From assembly GCA_046329235.1 (NCBI GenBank), contig JAXLVA010000001.1, forward strand, positions 1,426,001 through 1,490,000: a stretch of DNA of 64,000 nucleotides, in the 5' to 3' direction. Numbering within the stretch: position 1 is the first letter of the stretch; every line of letters starts with the position of its first letter. This DNA comes from JALONH01 sp046329235 (GTDB lineage: Bacteria; Bacteroidota; Bacteroidia; Cytophagales; Cytophagaceae). Shown one piece after another: positions 26,023 to 35,275 of this stretch. The translations under genes were made by a program, and so were the position numbers. Below the pieces are notes generated by a model. That model was not told the DNA's origin. It worked only from the letters and a program-made list of their open reading frames with translations, and searched no databases.

Positions 26023-26934
26023 ATGTCAATTAAGTCAAATCATACCCTAGGAATCGCTATGGGTATTATATCTGCTGCTTGTTTCTCCACTAAAGCTATC
26101 ATGACCAAACTAGCCTATCAAGCTGGTGCTGATGCCATTTTAGTATTATTTCTTAGATTATTATTTGCACTACCATTCTATATCGTATTAGCCTATTATT
26201 ATCAAAAAAAATCCTCTACTTCATTGACTACAAAAGATTGGATTTTTGTCCTTATTCTAGGCTGGATAGGTTATTACCTATCTAGCTTATTTGACTTTAT
26301 AGGACTACAATATGTACCCGCCTCTTTAGAAAGACTTATCCTTTTTACCTACCCTACACTTACGGTCGTATTTTATTCCATACTATTCAAAAGTAAACTA
26401 CAGCGAAAAGATTATATAGGCTTAGCCTTAACCTACATTGGAATTGGAATCATATACATTGGCAACGATGAATTTAACAACCCTGACATTATCTTTGGCA
26501 GTATTCTCATCTTCTTATGTGCTATCACTTACGCTTTGTACCTAGTAGGAAGTGGACAATTAATCCCAAAGATTGGAGCGCAACGATATACTGCATATGC
26601 CATGTTAAGTAGCACCTTAGCTATCTTTTTACATAAATTCATTGATACCGGAATACCTTCCTTTCAAAACATACCTACCAATATTATTTGGTTAGGCGTT
26701 GCATTAGCTATTGTTGCTACTGTTATCCCTTCTGTTACATTGGCAGAGTCTATCAAGCTTATTGGCACTGAAAAATCTTCCATCATGGCAACCTTAGGTC
26801 CGGTAATTACAATTATTTTAGCTAATATAGTACTAGAGGAACCTTATTCATTAAGGCAATTCTTAGGCACTTTGTTTATTCTTTCCGGAGTTTATCTGGT
26901 TGGTAAAATTTCTAAAAAAGAAACAACCGCATGA
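26023..26934 (+). CDS. EamA/DMT-superfamily inner-membrane transporter
   Basis: 303 residues with about ten hydrophobic segments arranged as two EamA repeats (for example GIAMGIISAACFSTKAIMTK at the start and GTLFILSGVYLVG at the end). Drug/metabolite transporters export amino acids and other metabolites. The substrate cannot be told from the sequence. The stop overlaps the start of the downstream aminotransferase-fold gene (ATGA), suggesting co-expression. Confidence 0.85.
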   Translation: MSIKSNHTLGIAMGIISAACFSTKAIMTKLAYQAGADAILVLFLRLLFALPFYIVLAYYYQKKSSTSLTTKDWIFVLILGWIGYYLSSLFDFIGLQYVPASLERLILFTYPTLTVVFYSILFKSKLQRKDYIGLALTYIGIGIIYIGNDEFNNPDIIFGSILIFLCAITYALYLVGSGQLIPKIGAQRYTAYAMLSSTLAIFLHKFIDTGIPSFQNIPTNIIWLGVALAIVATVIPSVTLAESIKLIGTEKSSIMATLGPVITIILANIVLEEPYSLRQFLGTLFILSGVYLVGKISKKETTA

Positions 26935-27737
26935 AATACTTTTTAAACAATCAAATAATCGATTACTCATCCCCTCAATTCTCTATTGACGATAGAGCAA
27001 TGCAATATGGCGATGGCGTATTCGAAACCATGCGATTCTATAATCACAACGTAAATTATTTTGAGGATCATATAGACAGGTTACAACGTGCTTGTGCTGC
27101 TATACAATTAAATCATCCGCTAGTAAATCAACCGGGAGACTTACTTTTACAAATCCAACAAGTAGCCAAAGCTAACGCCCTTACAGAAGCACGTGTTAAA
27201 GTTATTGTAAAAAGAAAAACCGGTGGACTTTTTATTCCTGACTCAACCGAGACTGATATAATTATCACTTGTTCACCATTAAAGCAAACATCAACCTCAA
27301 AAGAGGAAGCTATATTTGTTAAAGGGTTTAAAAATCATGTGCATCAATTATCCGCTTTCAAAACACTAAGTAGTATTAAATATATTATTGCCGGATTAGA
27401 AGTAAAAAATGCTCATGTAGACGAAGCTATCCTCGTGGACATAGATGGAAATATCAGTGAATGCCTTTACTCTAATATTTTTTGGATAAAGAATAACATC
27501 ATTTACACACCAAGCTTAGAAACAGGATGTATTGATGGCATAAGAAGAAAACAGTTGATACATTTTTGTCAGCAAAACAACATACCACTTATCATAGGAT
27601 CCTTTCCTATTTTACATCTTAAAAACGCAGACATCGTTTTCAATACAAACATCAACGGAATAAGCATGATCAAAAAAATAGAATCTTCTACCTATCTAGA
27701 TTCTCATCTATATTTAGACACCTTAATGAAGGTATAA
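26931..27737 (+). CDS. pabC: Class IV aminotransferase-fold enzyme, probable aminodeoxychorismate lyase
   Basis: 268 residues of the fold-type IV PLP family. FSIDDRAMQYGDGVFETMRF near the N-terminus, the PLP lysine in LSSIKYIIAGLE (about residue 147), and SECLYSNIFW with CIDGIRRKQL are conserved. The short length and GDGVFET motif favour 4-amino-4-deoxychorismate lyase (folate pathway). A branched-chain or D-amino-acid aminotransferase is the alternative. It is coupled by a 4-base overlap to the transporter gene upstream. Confidence 0.75.
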   Translation: MKYFLNNQIIDYSSPQFSIDDRAMQYGDGVFETMRFYNHNVNYFEDHIDRLQRACAAIQLNHPLVNQPGDLLLQIQQVAKANALTEARVKVIVKRKTGGLFIPDSTETDIIITCSPLKQTSTSKEEAIFVKGFKNHVHQLSAFKTLSSIKYIIAGLEVKNAHVDEAILVDIDGNISECLYSNIFWIKNNIIYTPSLETGCIDGIRRKQLIHFCQQNNIPLIIGSFPILHLKNADIVFNTNINGISMIKKIESSTYLDSHLYLDTLMKV

Positions 27738-27769
27738 AAAAAAGGCGTCTAATTAGACGCCTTTTTTTT
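27737..27769. terminator. Bidirectional terminator between the pabC-like gene and thyA
   Basis: GGCGTCTAATTAGACGCC (27744-27761) is a perfect palindrome flanked by A- and T-runs. It serves both convergent genes. Confidence 0.92.
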
Positions 27770-28562
27770 ATACAGCTACAGGGGCTTTAATATGAGGATG
27801 TGGATCGTAATCCGTTAATTCAAAATCAGCGAATGTAAACTTAAACAAGTCTTTTACTTCCGGATTGATTTTCATTTTTGGCAGAGCTCTAAAATCTCTG
27901 CTTAATTGCAATTGAGCTTGTTCAATATGATTTAAATATAAATGAGCATCACCTAAAGTATGCACAAAGTCTCCAGGCTCCAATCCACATACTTGTGCTA
28001 CCATCATAGTCAATAGAGCATAAGAAGCAATGTTAAACGGCACACCCAAGAACACATCAGCACTTCGTTGATATAACTGACAACTCAACTTACCATCCGC
28101 CACATAAAACTGAAAGAACGCATGACAAGGAGGTAATTTCATTTTATTAATCTCCCCTACATTCCATGCACTCACTATTAATCTTCTGGAATCAGGAGTA
28201 TTTTTAATCATGTTAACTATTTGAGTTATTTGATCAATATGTTCTCCATTTGCTGTTGGCCAGCTTCTCCATTGATATCCGTAAACAGGTCCTAGATTCC
28301 CATTTTCATCTGCCCACTCATCCCAGATAGAAACTCCGTTATCTTTTAAATATTTAATATTAGTATCACCTGCCAAAAACCATAACAATTCATGTATGAT
28401 AGATTTAGTGTGAAGTTTCTTTGTAGTCACCAAAGGAAAACCTTTCGATAAATCAAATCGCATTTGATAACCAAAAACACTTATAGTTCCGGTACCTGTA
28501 CGATCTTCTTTCTTGGTTCCATGATCCAAAATATGTTGCATCAAATCATGATACTGCTTCAT
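27768..28562 (-). CDS. thyA: Thymidylate synthase ThyA
   Basis: 264 residues, the usual length. The catalytic cysteine is in PPCHAFFQFYV. The arginines of SRRLIVSAWNVGEI bind dUMP phosphate, and QRSADVFLGVPFNIASYA with the DAHLYLNH segment is diagnostic. It converts dUMP to dTMP using methylene-tetrahydrofolate. The folate-related pabC-like gene lies convergently across the shared terminator. Confidence 0.98.
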   Translation of the reverse strand: MKQYHDLMQHILDHGTKKEDRTGTGTISVFGYQMRFDLSKGFPLVTTKKLHTKSIIHELLWFLAGDTNIKYLKDNGVSIWDEWADENGNLGPVYGYQWRSWPTANGEHIDQITQIVNMIKNTPDSRRLIVSAWNVGEINKMKLPPCHAFFQFYVADGKLSCQLYQRSADVFLGVPFNIASYALLTMMVAQVCGLEPGDFVHTLGDAHLYLNHIEQAQLQLSRDFRALPKMKINPEVKDLFKFTFADFELTDYDPHPHIKAPVAV

Positions 28563-28593
28563 ATTGATAGAGAATTATTTAGTTTATAAAAAT

Positions 28594-28624
28594 AAAAAAA
28601 GGGCTTCGGAATTACCCGTAGCCC
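28594..28624 (-). terminator. Terminator of the small Cys-rich peptide gene
   Basis: GGGCT (28601-28605) pairs with AGCCC (28620-28624), and the minus-strand side runs into a T-run. It separates the small gene at 28650-28796 from thyA. Confidence 0.75.
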
Positions 28625-28649
28625 TTTAATTAGTTATACACAAATACGA

Positions 28650-28796
28650 TTACTTAGTCGTTTGTTGAGTCCCGCAGCCTGATTGAGTTGAGCAACAAGA
28701 TTTCTTTTTCTTGCCCTTACCTTCGTCATTAGTAGATGCTAAAACAGCACTTGTTACCAAAGAAGCTAAAGCTAAGCCGAATACGATTTTTTTCAT
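28650..28796 (-). CDS. Small secreted Cys-rich peptide, 48 residues, unknown function
   Basis: This short frame encodes a clear signal peptide (MKKIVFGLALASLVTSAVLA, cleavage after residue 20 or nearby). The mature part has about 28 residues: an acidic/basic stretch (NDEGKGKKKK), then SCCSTQSGCG with three cysteines, and a Thr/Gln tail. It has an ATG start, a stop and its own terminator 25 bases downstream, which argues for a real gene. No function is recognised; the CC...C cluster could bind metal or form disulfides in the periplasm. It is divergent from leuS. Confidence 0.8.
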   Translation of the reverse strand: MKKIVFGLALASLVTSAVLASTNDEGKGKKKKSCCSTQSGCGTQQTTK

Positions 28797-28921
28797 GATT
28801 ATCCTGTGGTTTAGTTGTTTAATATAAAACTACGAATTTCTAATTATAGTTCATTATTTAAACGAAATAATGAAATTTTTAGTATTCGAGCCAATAAAGC
28901 CCCTTTCTACAAAAAAAGTGG

Positions 28922-28929
28922 TAATTTTG
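28922..28929 (+). promoter_or_regulatory. Bacteroidota-type -7 promoter element of leuS
   Basis: TAATTTTG matches the TAnnTTTG consensus exactly and lies 20 bases upstream of the leuS ATG. It also sits inside a GCCCC...GGGGC inverted repeat (28899-28933), which may affect the leader. The -33 element is not clear. Confidence 0.5.
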
Positions 28930-28949
28930 GGGCCTATTTAATAGAATTT

Positions 28950-31715
28950 ATGTCAGAATACTTATTCAGAGAACTAGAAAGCCGTTGGCAGTCCAACTGG
29001 GATAAAAACAAAACCTACCAAGTAAGTGAAAAATCCAATAAGCCTAAATACTATGTATTGGATATGTTCCCGTACCCTTCCGGTGCCGGACTTCACGTAG
29101 GTCACCCTCTAGGATACATCGCGTCTGATATTATGGCTCGCTATAAGAGAATCAAAGGATTTAATGTCCTTCACCCTATGGGCTTTGATTCCTTTGGTTT
29201 ACCGGCCGAACAATATGCTGTGCAAACAGGACAACATCCCGCTATTACTACAGAACAAAATATCACTCGATACATTGCTCAATTAAAAAAGATTGGATTT
29301 TCATACGATTGGGATCGTGAAGTAAGAACGAGCAATCCGGATTACTACCGTTGGACTCAATGGATTTTTATTCAATTGTTCTACCATTGGTATGATAAAA
29401 AATTGAACAAAGCCGTATCTATAGACAAGCTTATTCAACACTTCGAAAACCAAGGTAATCAAGGTATCGAAGCACATTGTGATGAAGATACTTCTACTTT
29501 CACTGCTGCAGAATGGAAATCTTATTCTGAAAAAGAAAAGAATGATATCTTATTAAAATATCGTTTAACCTACTTATCCGAAACAATGGTTAACTGGTGT
29601 CCACAATTAGGGACAGTATTGGCCAACGAAGAAGTTAAAGACGGAGTTTCTGAACGTGGAGGTTATCCGGTAGAAAGAAAGAAAATGTGGCAATGGAGTA
29701 TGCGCATTACTGCTTACGCAGATCGTTTACTTCAAGGCTTAGACAATATCGACTGGCCGGATGCCATGAAAGAAATGCAACGCAACTGGATTGGTAAATC
29801 ATTAGGAGCTGAATTGCAATTCAACGTAGTTAATTCTGATATCGTCTTAACCGTATTTACTACTCGTATTGATACTACGTTTGGTGTTACTTATGTTTCT
29901 ATTGCGCCGGAACATGAATTGATTCCTCAATTAACTTCCGCTGCTCAAAAGGCCGAAGTAGAAGCCTATGTGGAGAAAGCTAAAAACCGTTCTGAAAGAG
30001 ATCGCATGAGCGATGTCAAGACAGTGAGCGGTTGCTTTACCGGAAGCTATGTAATGAATCCGTTTACCAACGAACAGATTCCATTATGGATTGCGGATTA
30101 TGTACTTGCCGGTTATGGTACCGGTGTGGTTATGGCCGTTCCTTCTTCAGATGTACGTGATTACAAATTTGCGTCACATTACAACCTTCCTATTATTCCG
30201 GTTCAAGAGGGTAACCATACAGATATCACTCAAGAAGACTTTGATCCTAAAGCAGGAACAATGATTAACTCCGGTTTCTTAAATGGATTAACCGTAAGTG
30301 AAGCTATTCCTAAAGCAATTGAGTTTATTGAACAAAAGAATATTGGTAAAGCTCGTATCAACTTCAAGATGCGCGACTCTATCTTCGGTAGACAACGCTA
30401 CTGGGGAGAACCAATCCCTGTAAAATATAAAAACGATATTCCTTATCCATTAACTAACGAAGAGTTACCATTAACACTTCCGAATATTGATGAGTATAAA
30501 CCTACTGAAACAGGAGAACCTCCACTAGGTAGAAATAAAGAGTTTGCATCTCAAGGATATGAATTAAGTACGATGCCGGGTTGGGCTGGTTCTAGTTGGT
30601 ATTTCCTACGTTATATGGATCCTAAAAATACTCAAGCACTAGTAGATAGTGATATCGCTAAGTATTGGGGGCAAGTAGATTTGTATATCGGAGGTTCTGA
30701 ACATGCTACGGGACACTTACTATATTCCAGATTCTGGAATAAGTTCTTAAAAGATATTGGAATCATTCAGCAAGAAGAACCATTTGCTAAACTAGTTAAC
30801 CAAGGAATGATTCAAGGTGTTTCAAAATTCGCATACAGAATTAACGGCACTAACGAATTCGTTTCTTATGGTTTAAGAAAACAATATGACACCACTCCTC
30901 TTCACGTAGATGTAAGTATAGTAGATGGTGATGTATTAGACACTGATAAATTCAAAAGCTGGAGACCGGATTTACAGAATGCTACTTTTATTTTAGAAGA
31001 TGGCAAATATGTATGTGGCAGTGAAGTAGAAAAAATGTCTAAGTCTAAGTTCAACGTAGTAAACCCGGACGAAATTGTAGATAAATACGGCGCCGACACT
31101 TTACGTATGTATGAAATGTTCTTAGGTCCGGTGGAGCAATCTAAGCCTTGGAACACGAATGGTATCGAAGGGGTACATAAATTCTTAAATAGATTCTGGA
31201 GATTATTTTACGGAAATCTAGGTCAATACAATGTAAGTAACGACGAGCCTACTATTGAAGAATTAAAAGTGTTACACAAAACACTGAAACGTGTAGAAGA
31301 AGATATCGAAAGATTCTCATTAAACACTCCGGTTTCTACCTTCATGATTTGTGTAAACGAATTAGTAGCATTAAAAACTAACAAACGTGCTATTCTGGAG
31401 CCTTTAGTCATTGCCTTATCCCCTTTTGCACCACACATCACAGAAGAGTTGTGGGCAGCACTAGGCCATACAACAAGTGTTAGTGAAGCAACTTACCCAA
31501 CTTGGGACAATAGTTACTTAGTTGAAAACTCTCATGAATATCCAATCTCTATCAACGGAAAAGTTAGAGCTAAGCTAAAATTCCCAACGGATATGAATCC
31601 TAAGGATATTGAAGAACAAGTATTATTAAACGAAATCGTTCAGAAATGGCTGGAAGGAAAACCGGCTAAAAAAGTCATAGTCATTCCAAACAAGATTGTG
31701 AATGTAGTGTTATAA
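28950..31715 (+). CDS. leuS: Leucyl-tRNA synthetase
   Basis: 921 residues from the ATG at 28950 (MSEYLFRELESRWQ). A longer frame from a TTG 135 bases upstream would only add non-conserved residues across the promoter. The HIGH motif appears as HVGH in GLHVGHPLGYIASD. The KMSKS loop is EKMSKSKFN. The editing domain lies between, with TTRIDTTFGVTYV, and the C-terminal anticodon-binding domain ends the chain. It charges tRNA-Leu. A hairpin terminator follows immediately. Confidence 0.97.
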   Translation: MSEYLFRELESRWQSNWDKNKTYQVSEKSNKPKYYVLDMFPYPSGAGLHVGHPLGYIASDIMARYKRIKGFNVLHPMGFDSFGLPAEQYAVQTGQHPAITTEQNITRYIAQLKKIGFSYDWDREVRTSNPDYYRWTQWIFIQLFYHWYDKKLNKAVSIDKLIQHFENQGNQGIEAHCDEDTSTFTAAEWKSYSEKEKNDILLKYRLTYLSETMVNWCPQLGTVLANEEVKDGVSERGGYPVERKKMWQWSMRITAYADRLLQGLDNIDWPDAMKEMQRNWIGKSLGAELQFNVVNSDIVLTVFTTRIDTTFGVTYVSIAPEHELIPQLTSAAQKAEVEAYVEKAKNRSERDRMSDVKTVSGCFTGSYVMNPFTNEQIPLWIADYVLAGYGTGVVMAVPSSDVRDYKFASHYNLPIIPVQEGNHTDITQEDFDPKAGTMINSGFLNGLTVSEAIPKAIEFIEQKNIGKARINFKMRDSIFGRQRYWGEPIPVKYKNDIPYPLTNEELPLTLPNIDEYKPTETGEPPLGRNKEFASQGYELSTMPGWAGSSWYFLRYMDPKNTQALVDSDIAKYWGQVDLYIGGSEHATGHLLYSRFWNKFLKDIGIIQQEEPFAKLVNQGMIQGVSKFAYRINGTNEFVSYGLRKQYDTTPLHVDVSIVDGDVLDTDKFKSWRPDLQNATFILEDGKYVCGSEVEKMSKSKFNVVNPDEIVDKYGADTLRMYEMFLGPVEQSKPWNTNGIEGVHKFLNRFWRLFYGNLGQYNVSNDEPTIEELKVLHKTLKRVEEDIERFSLNTPVSTFMICVNELVALKTNKRAILEPLVIALSPFAPHITEELWAALGHTTSVSEATYPTWDNSYLVENSHEYPISINGKVRAKLKFPTDMNPKDIEEQVLLNEIVQKWLEGKPAKKVIVIPNKIVNVVL

Positions 31716-31740
31716 AAAAAGGGGCGAAAGCCCCTTTTTA
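31714..31740 (+). terminator. Terminator of leuS
   Basis: GGGGC-GAAA-GCCCC (31721-31734) with a GNRA tetraloop, an upstream A-run and a downstream T-run. It may also act on the convergent TerB-like gene. Confidence 0.92.
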
Positions 31741-31788
31741 ATTAAACAACCATAGGTGTATCAAAAATGTACACCAACCACTTTGCTT

Positions 31789-32214
31789 TTAGTAAGTCAA
31801 GAAATCACCACACTCATCTTTTAATTCTTTGTGTGTTTTACCTTCTTGCATACCGATATATATCTTCTTAACTAAGATAGCAGCAACTACCATACGAACT
31901 CCTAATTTAATAGCTAATTCAGTACAGAAATCAAGCTTCTCTTCTTCGTTTTCTTTTTCAGCTAATAACATTTGGATAGCTTCAAACAAACGATCAAAAC
32001 GTAATGAATCGGTTTCAGGTACTTTAAATTTGATAGGATCTTTACTACGGATGATCTCTTTAACTCTATCTCTGCTAATTCCGTTTTTCTCACCTACTTC
32101 ATATATTAATTTTTTCTCAGCTACTGAGAAAGTTCCGTCTAATTGTGCAATAGCTACTAAATTGGCAATTTGACTTTTAATACCTTTTGTTTTTTTACTT
32201 ACAAAGATTTCCAT
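31789..32214 (-). CDS. TerB-like domain protein
   Basis: About 141 residues from the ATG at 32214. It is a helical domain of the TerB (tellurite resistance)/DjlA-N type: IANLVAIAQLDGTFSVAEKK with an acidic pattern that may bind metal, then EKKLIYEVGEKNGIS. A hydrophobic stretch near the C-terminus (RMVVAAILVKKIYIG) may be a membrane-facing helix. TerB-type domains act in stress responses and at membranes, but no specific role can be assigned. No other ter genes are near. Confidence 0.65.
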   Translation of the reverse strand: MEIFVSKKTKGIKSQIANLVAIAQLDGTFSVAEKKLIYEVGEKNGISRDRVKEIIRSKDPIKFKVPETDSLRFDRLFEAIQMLLAEKENEEEKLDFCTELAIKLGVRMVVAAILVKKIYIGMQEGKTHKELKDECGDFLTY

Positions 32215-32510
32215 TGCGTATTTAACTTTTCTAATATTTTTTTGACGGCACAAAGGTATAATAATTTAACGATAATATAAAATATGTATAAAAACTTATT
32301 TATATAAAATATTATATAATAATGATTTTCAATACATTAAGATATAAGCATATAAAAATAATACAACACATTCTTTAAATTTAGACAATTCAGTTTTAAT
32401 TGAATTATATAAAGTAATTGATTTAGGCGCTTCACTTTAATTGTTTTTTGTCAACATTCCATATTCATTACCAAAATTAGAAAGTAACTTAGAGTAGAAA
32501 TTGTATAGAT
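32215..32510. other. Very AT-rich intergenic region
   Basis: 296 bases of mostly A and T with several long A/T-only stretches, between the divergent TerB-like and HerA-like genes. No reading frame, RNA gene or clean promoter is seen. Intrinsic curvature is possible. Confidence 0.5.
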
Positions 32511-34049
32511 ATGCCAAATAAAGAACAGTTCATTCAACACATACAAGAAACCTACACCACCAAAGGAGATTTTATAGTTTTAGGCGGAAGTATGTATGAA
32601 AAAGAAGCTATTTCTCAGACCTATGTAAAAGTTCCATTAAAAACTTTAAACCGACATGGTATGATTGCCGGAGCTACAGGTACCGGTAAAACAAAGACCT
32701 TACAAACTTTTGCTGAATCTCTATCCTTAAAAGGTATTCCTACCCTATTAATGGATATAAAAGGAGATTTAAGTGGACTTGCAGCCGCAGGTAGTACCAA
32801 TCCTAAAATTGAGGAGCGCCATACTAAAATAGGTTCACCCTACGAACCTCAAGCTTTTCCTGTAGAACTATTCAGTTTGTCTAAAGAAAAAGGGGTACGC
32901 TTACGTGCTACCGTTTCTGAGTTTGGACCTGTATTGTTTTCTAAAATATTAGGACTAAATGACACTCAAAGTGGTATCGTATCTTTAATTTTCAAATACT
33001 GCGACGATGAAAGATTACCTCTTTTAGACTTAAAAGACTTCAAACGTATGCTTCAATTCATTACAGATGAAGGAAAAGAAAAAGTTGAAAAAGAATATGG
33101 GAAAATCTCATCCACTTCCGTTTCTACAATACTTCGAAAAATCATTGAGTTAGAACAGCAAGGTGCGGATTTATTCTTCGGTGAATTATCCTTTGATGTA
33201 GCAGACTTATGTAGAACCAATGATAAAGGATTAGGATACTTATCAATCATTAAACTAACCGATATACAAGATCGTCCAAAGCTGTTTTCAACCTTTATGC
33301 TTTGTTTGCTTTCTGAAATCTACAGTTCATTCCCTGAAGTTGGAGATCCGGAAAAACCAAAACTAGTTATCTTTATAGATGAAGCGCACTTGATTTTCAA
33401 CGAAGCTTCTAAAGCTCTGTTAGATCAGATTGAAACGATTATTAAATTAATTCGCTCTAAGGGTGTCGGTATATTCTTTTGTACACAAAACCCCATTGAT
33501 ATCCCCTCTGCGATATTAGGACAGCTTGGGATGAAAATCCAACACGCATTACGTGCAACTACTGCTGCCGACAGAAAGCAGATTAAATTAATTTCTGAAA
33601 ACTATCCATTAACTGATTATTATAAAACGGATGAGTTGTTAACTAGTCTTGGAATTGGAGAATCTGCCGTTACAGTTCTTTCCGAGAAAGGTATTCCTAC
33701 TCCTCTTGTTCAAACGATGTTATGTGCGCCTCGTTCTCGAATGGATATTTTATCTGATGTTGAAATCGATCAAATAATTAATAACTCCAGTTTAACTAAA
33801 AAATACAACACGGTAGTAGATCGCGAAAGCGCATATGAAATTCTAAATAACAAAATAGCATCTAAAGATGACGAGGAAGAAGAATCTTCCAATAAAAAAA
33901 CTACCACTCGTAGAGAAAAATCAACGTTAGAAGAAGCTATTAACAGTCCTATAGCCAAGCAAATTGGAAGAACCTTAGTTCAGGAATTAACACGTGGTTT
34001 ATTTGGTGTATTAGGCATTAAAACGACTCAACGAAGAAAACGTAGATAA
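32511..34049 (+). CDS. HerA-like P-loop ATPase (DUF853/YjgR family)
   Basis: 512 residues. Walker A is GATGTGKTKTLQTFAE (about residues 54-62) and Walker B is LVIFIDEAHLIF. FFCTQNPIDIPSAILGQLG is the family's sensor-like motif. The family is FtsK/HerA-like and is annotated as a putative helicase or ATPase of unknown role. The C-terminus has an acidic/Lys stretch followed by a basic tail. The next gene begins at the stop codon (TAATG), so the two are coupled. Confidence 0.88.
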   Translation: MPNKEQFIQHIQETYTTKGDFIVLGGSMYEKEAISQTYVKVPLKTLNRHGMIAGATGTGKTKTLQTFAESLSLKGIPTLLMDIKGDLSGLAAAGSTNPKIEERHTKIGSPYEPQAFPVELFSLSKEKGVRLRATVSEFGPVLFSKILGLNDTQSGIVSLIFKYCDDERLPLLDLKDFKRMLQFITDEGKEKVEKEYGKISSTSVSTILRKIIELEQQGADLFFGELSFDVADLCRTNDKGLGYLSIIKLTDIQDRPKLFSTFMLCLLSEIYSSFPEVGDPEKPKLVIFIDEAHLIFNEASKALLDQIETIIKLIRSKGVGIFFCTQNPIDIPSAILGQLGMKIQHALRATTAADRKQIKLISENYPLTDYYKTDELLTSLGIGESAVTVLSEKGIPTPLVQTMLCAPRSRMDILSDVEIDQIINNSSLTKKYNTVVDRESAYEILNNKIASKDDEEEESSNKKTTTRREKSTLEEAINSPIAKQIGRTLVQELTRGLFGVLGIKTTQRRKRR

Positions 34050-35275
34050 TGCCTAGTGTAGTTATTATAGGTGGTGGTGCATCCGGTTTTTTTACAGCTA
34101 TTCGCTTAGCTGAACTTAACCCAGACATCTCCATTACAATTCTTGAAAAGACATCTAAAACATTAAGTAAAGTGTCTATTTCCGGTGGTGGCAGATGTAA
34201 CGTTACCAATGGACTTGTTAAAGAAAAAGAGTTTCTAGAAAATTACCCGAGAGGAAAGGAGTTTCTAGTTTCTGCATTTAAGAAGTTTAGCAATAAAGAT
34301 GTTATCCAGTGGTTTAAACAGCATCAAGTATCTTTAAAAACTGAAAAGGACTTAAGGGTATTTCCTATCACAGATAACTCAGAAACTATCATTCAATGTT
34401 ATTTACATTTAGTAAGTAAATATAAAATACAACTACAGTTAAACTCTGAAGTTGTATCGATTAGTAAAAAAGGATCCGATTTTGAAATTCAATTAAAAAA
34501 CAAGCCCACTATCCTATCCAATGCGGTTGTTTTAAGTTGCGGAGGTTACATGAATAGCAATAGTTATGATTGGCTTAAATCTTTATCAATTCCTATCGTA
34601 AGAAATATTCCTTCTTTATTTACGTTCAATATACCCAAATCTCCTTTAACAGACTTTATGGGAGTATCAGCTCCAAATGCAATAGTTCTGTTACCGGAAT
34701 TTAAATTACAATATCAAGGACCTACTCTTATTACACATTGGGGTATCAGCGGACCTGCTGTATTAAAACTATCAGCTTTTGGAGCACTAGAATTATTTCA
34801 TTGTAACTATACTACACGAGTTCTGATTAATTGGTTAGGTATTAACAAATCAAAAGTTGAGGAACTATTAAAAGAGGTTCGAACGAAAGAACATAAAAAA
34901 TCTATACGCTCCTTCTCTCCTTTTGAGGATATAAGTAAACGTTTATGGATATACTTTTGTGATTGCGCTGGAGTAAGCGAATGGGAGAAATGGGCCGAGT
35001 TAGGAAATAAAAAACTTTTGATACTCCTTCAAACTCTTACAGAATACTCATTAGAAATGAGAGGTAAGACTACATTCAAAGAAGAGTTTGTCACTAGCGG
35101 AGGTTTAGATACCAACTATTTCAACAATGAAACGATGGAGTGCAAACACCATCCGGGATTATTTGCTACAGGAGAAATTTTAAATATTGATGGTATTACC
35201 GGAGGTTTTAACTTTCAAGCCTGCTGGAGCACGGGTAATGCCGCAGCACACGGAGTGATAAATTATTTAAAATAA
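34049..35275 (+). CDS. HI0933/YhiN-family FAD-binding oxidoreductase
   Basis: 408 residues. The FAD-binding GGGASGFFTAIRLAE begins at about residue 7, and SISGGGRCNVTNG (about 45-57) is the family hallmark. The C-terminal GLFATGEILNIDGITGGFNFQ completes the flavin site. These proteins (YhiN, also similar to BaiN) are conserved flavoproteins of uncertain substrate. It is translationally coupled to the HerA-like gene and ends one base before the convergent gene. Confidence 0.9.
   Translation: MPSVVIIGGGASGFFTAIRLAELNPDISITILEKTSKTLSKVSISGGGRCNVTNGLVKEKEFLENYPRGKEFLVSAFKKFSNKDVIQWFKQHQVSLKTEKDLRVFPITDNSETIIQCYLHLVSKYKIQLQLNSEVVSISKKGSDFEIQLKNKPTILSNAVVLSCGGYMNSNSYDWLKSLSIPIVRNIPSLFTFNIPKSPLTDFMGVSAPNAIVLLPEFKLQYQGPTLITHWGISGPAVLKLSAFGALELFHCNYTTRVLINWLGINKSKVEELLKEVRTKEHKKSIRSFSPFEDISKRLWIYFCDCAGVSEWEKWAELGNKKLLILLQTLTEYSLEMRGKTTFKEEFVTSGGLDTNYFNNETMECKHHPGLFATGEILNIDGITGGFNFQACWSTGNAAAHGVINYLK

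Noticed and set aside
28815..28949. 45-residue N-terminal extension of leuS from a TTG
   Set aside because: Not conserved in LeuS and overlaps a TAnnTTTG promoter element; the ATG at 28950 fits the family N-terminus.
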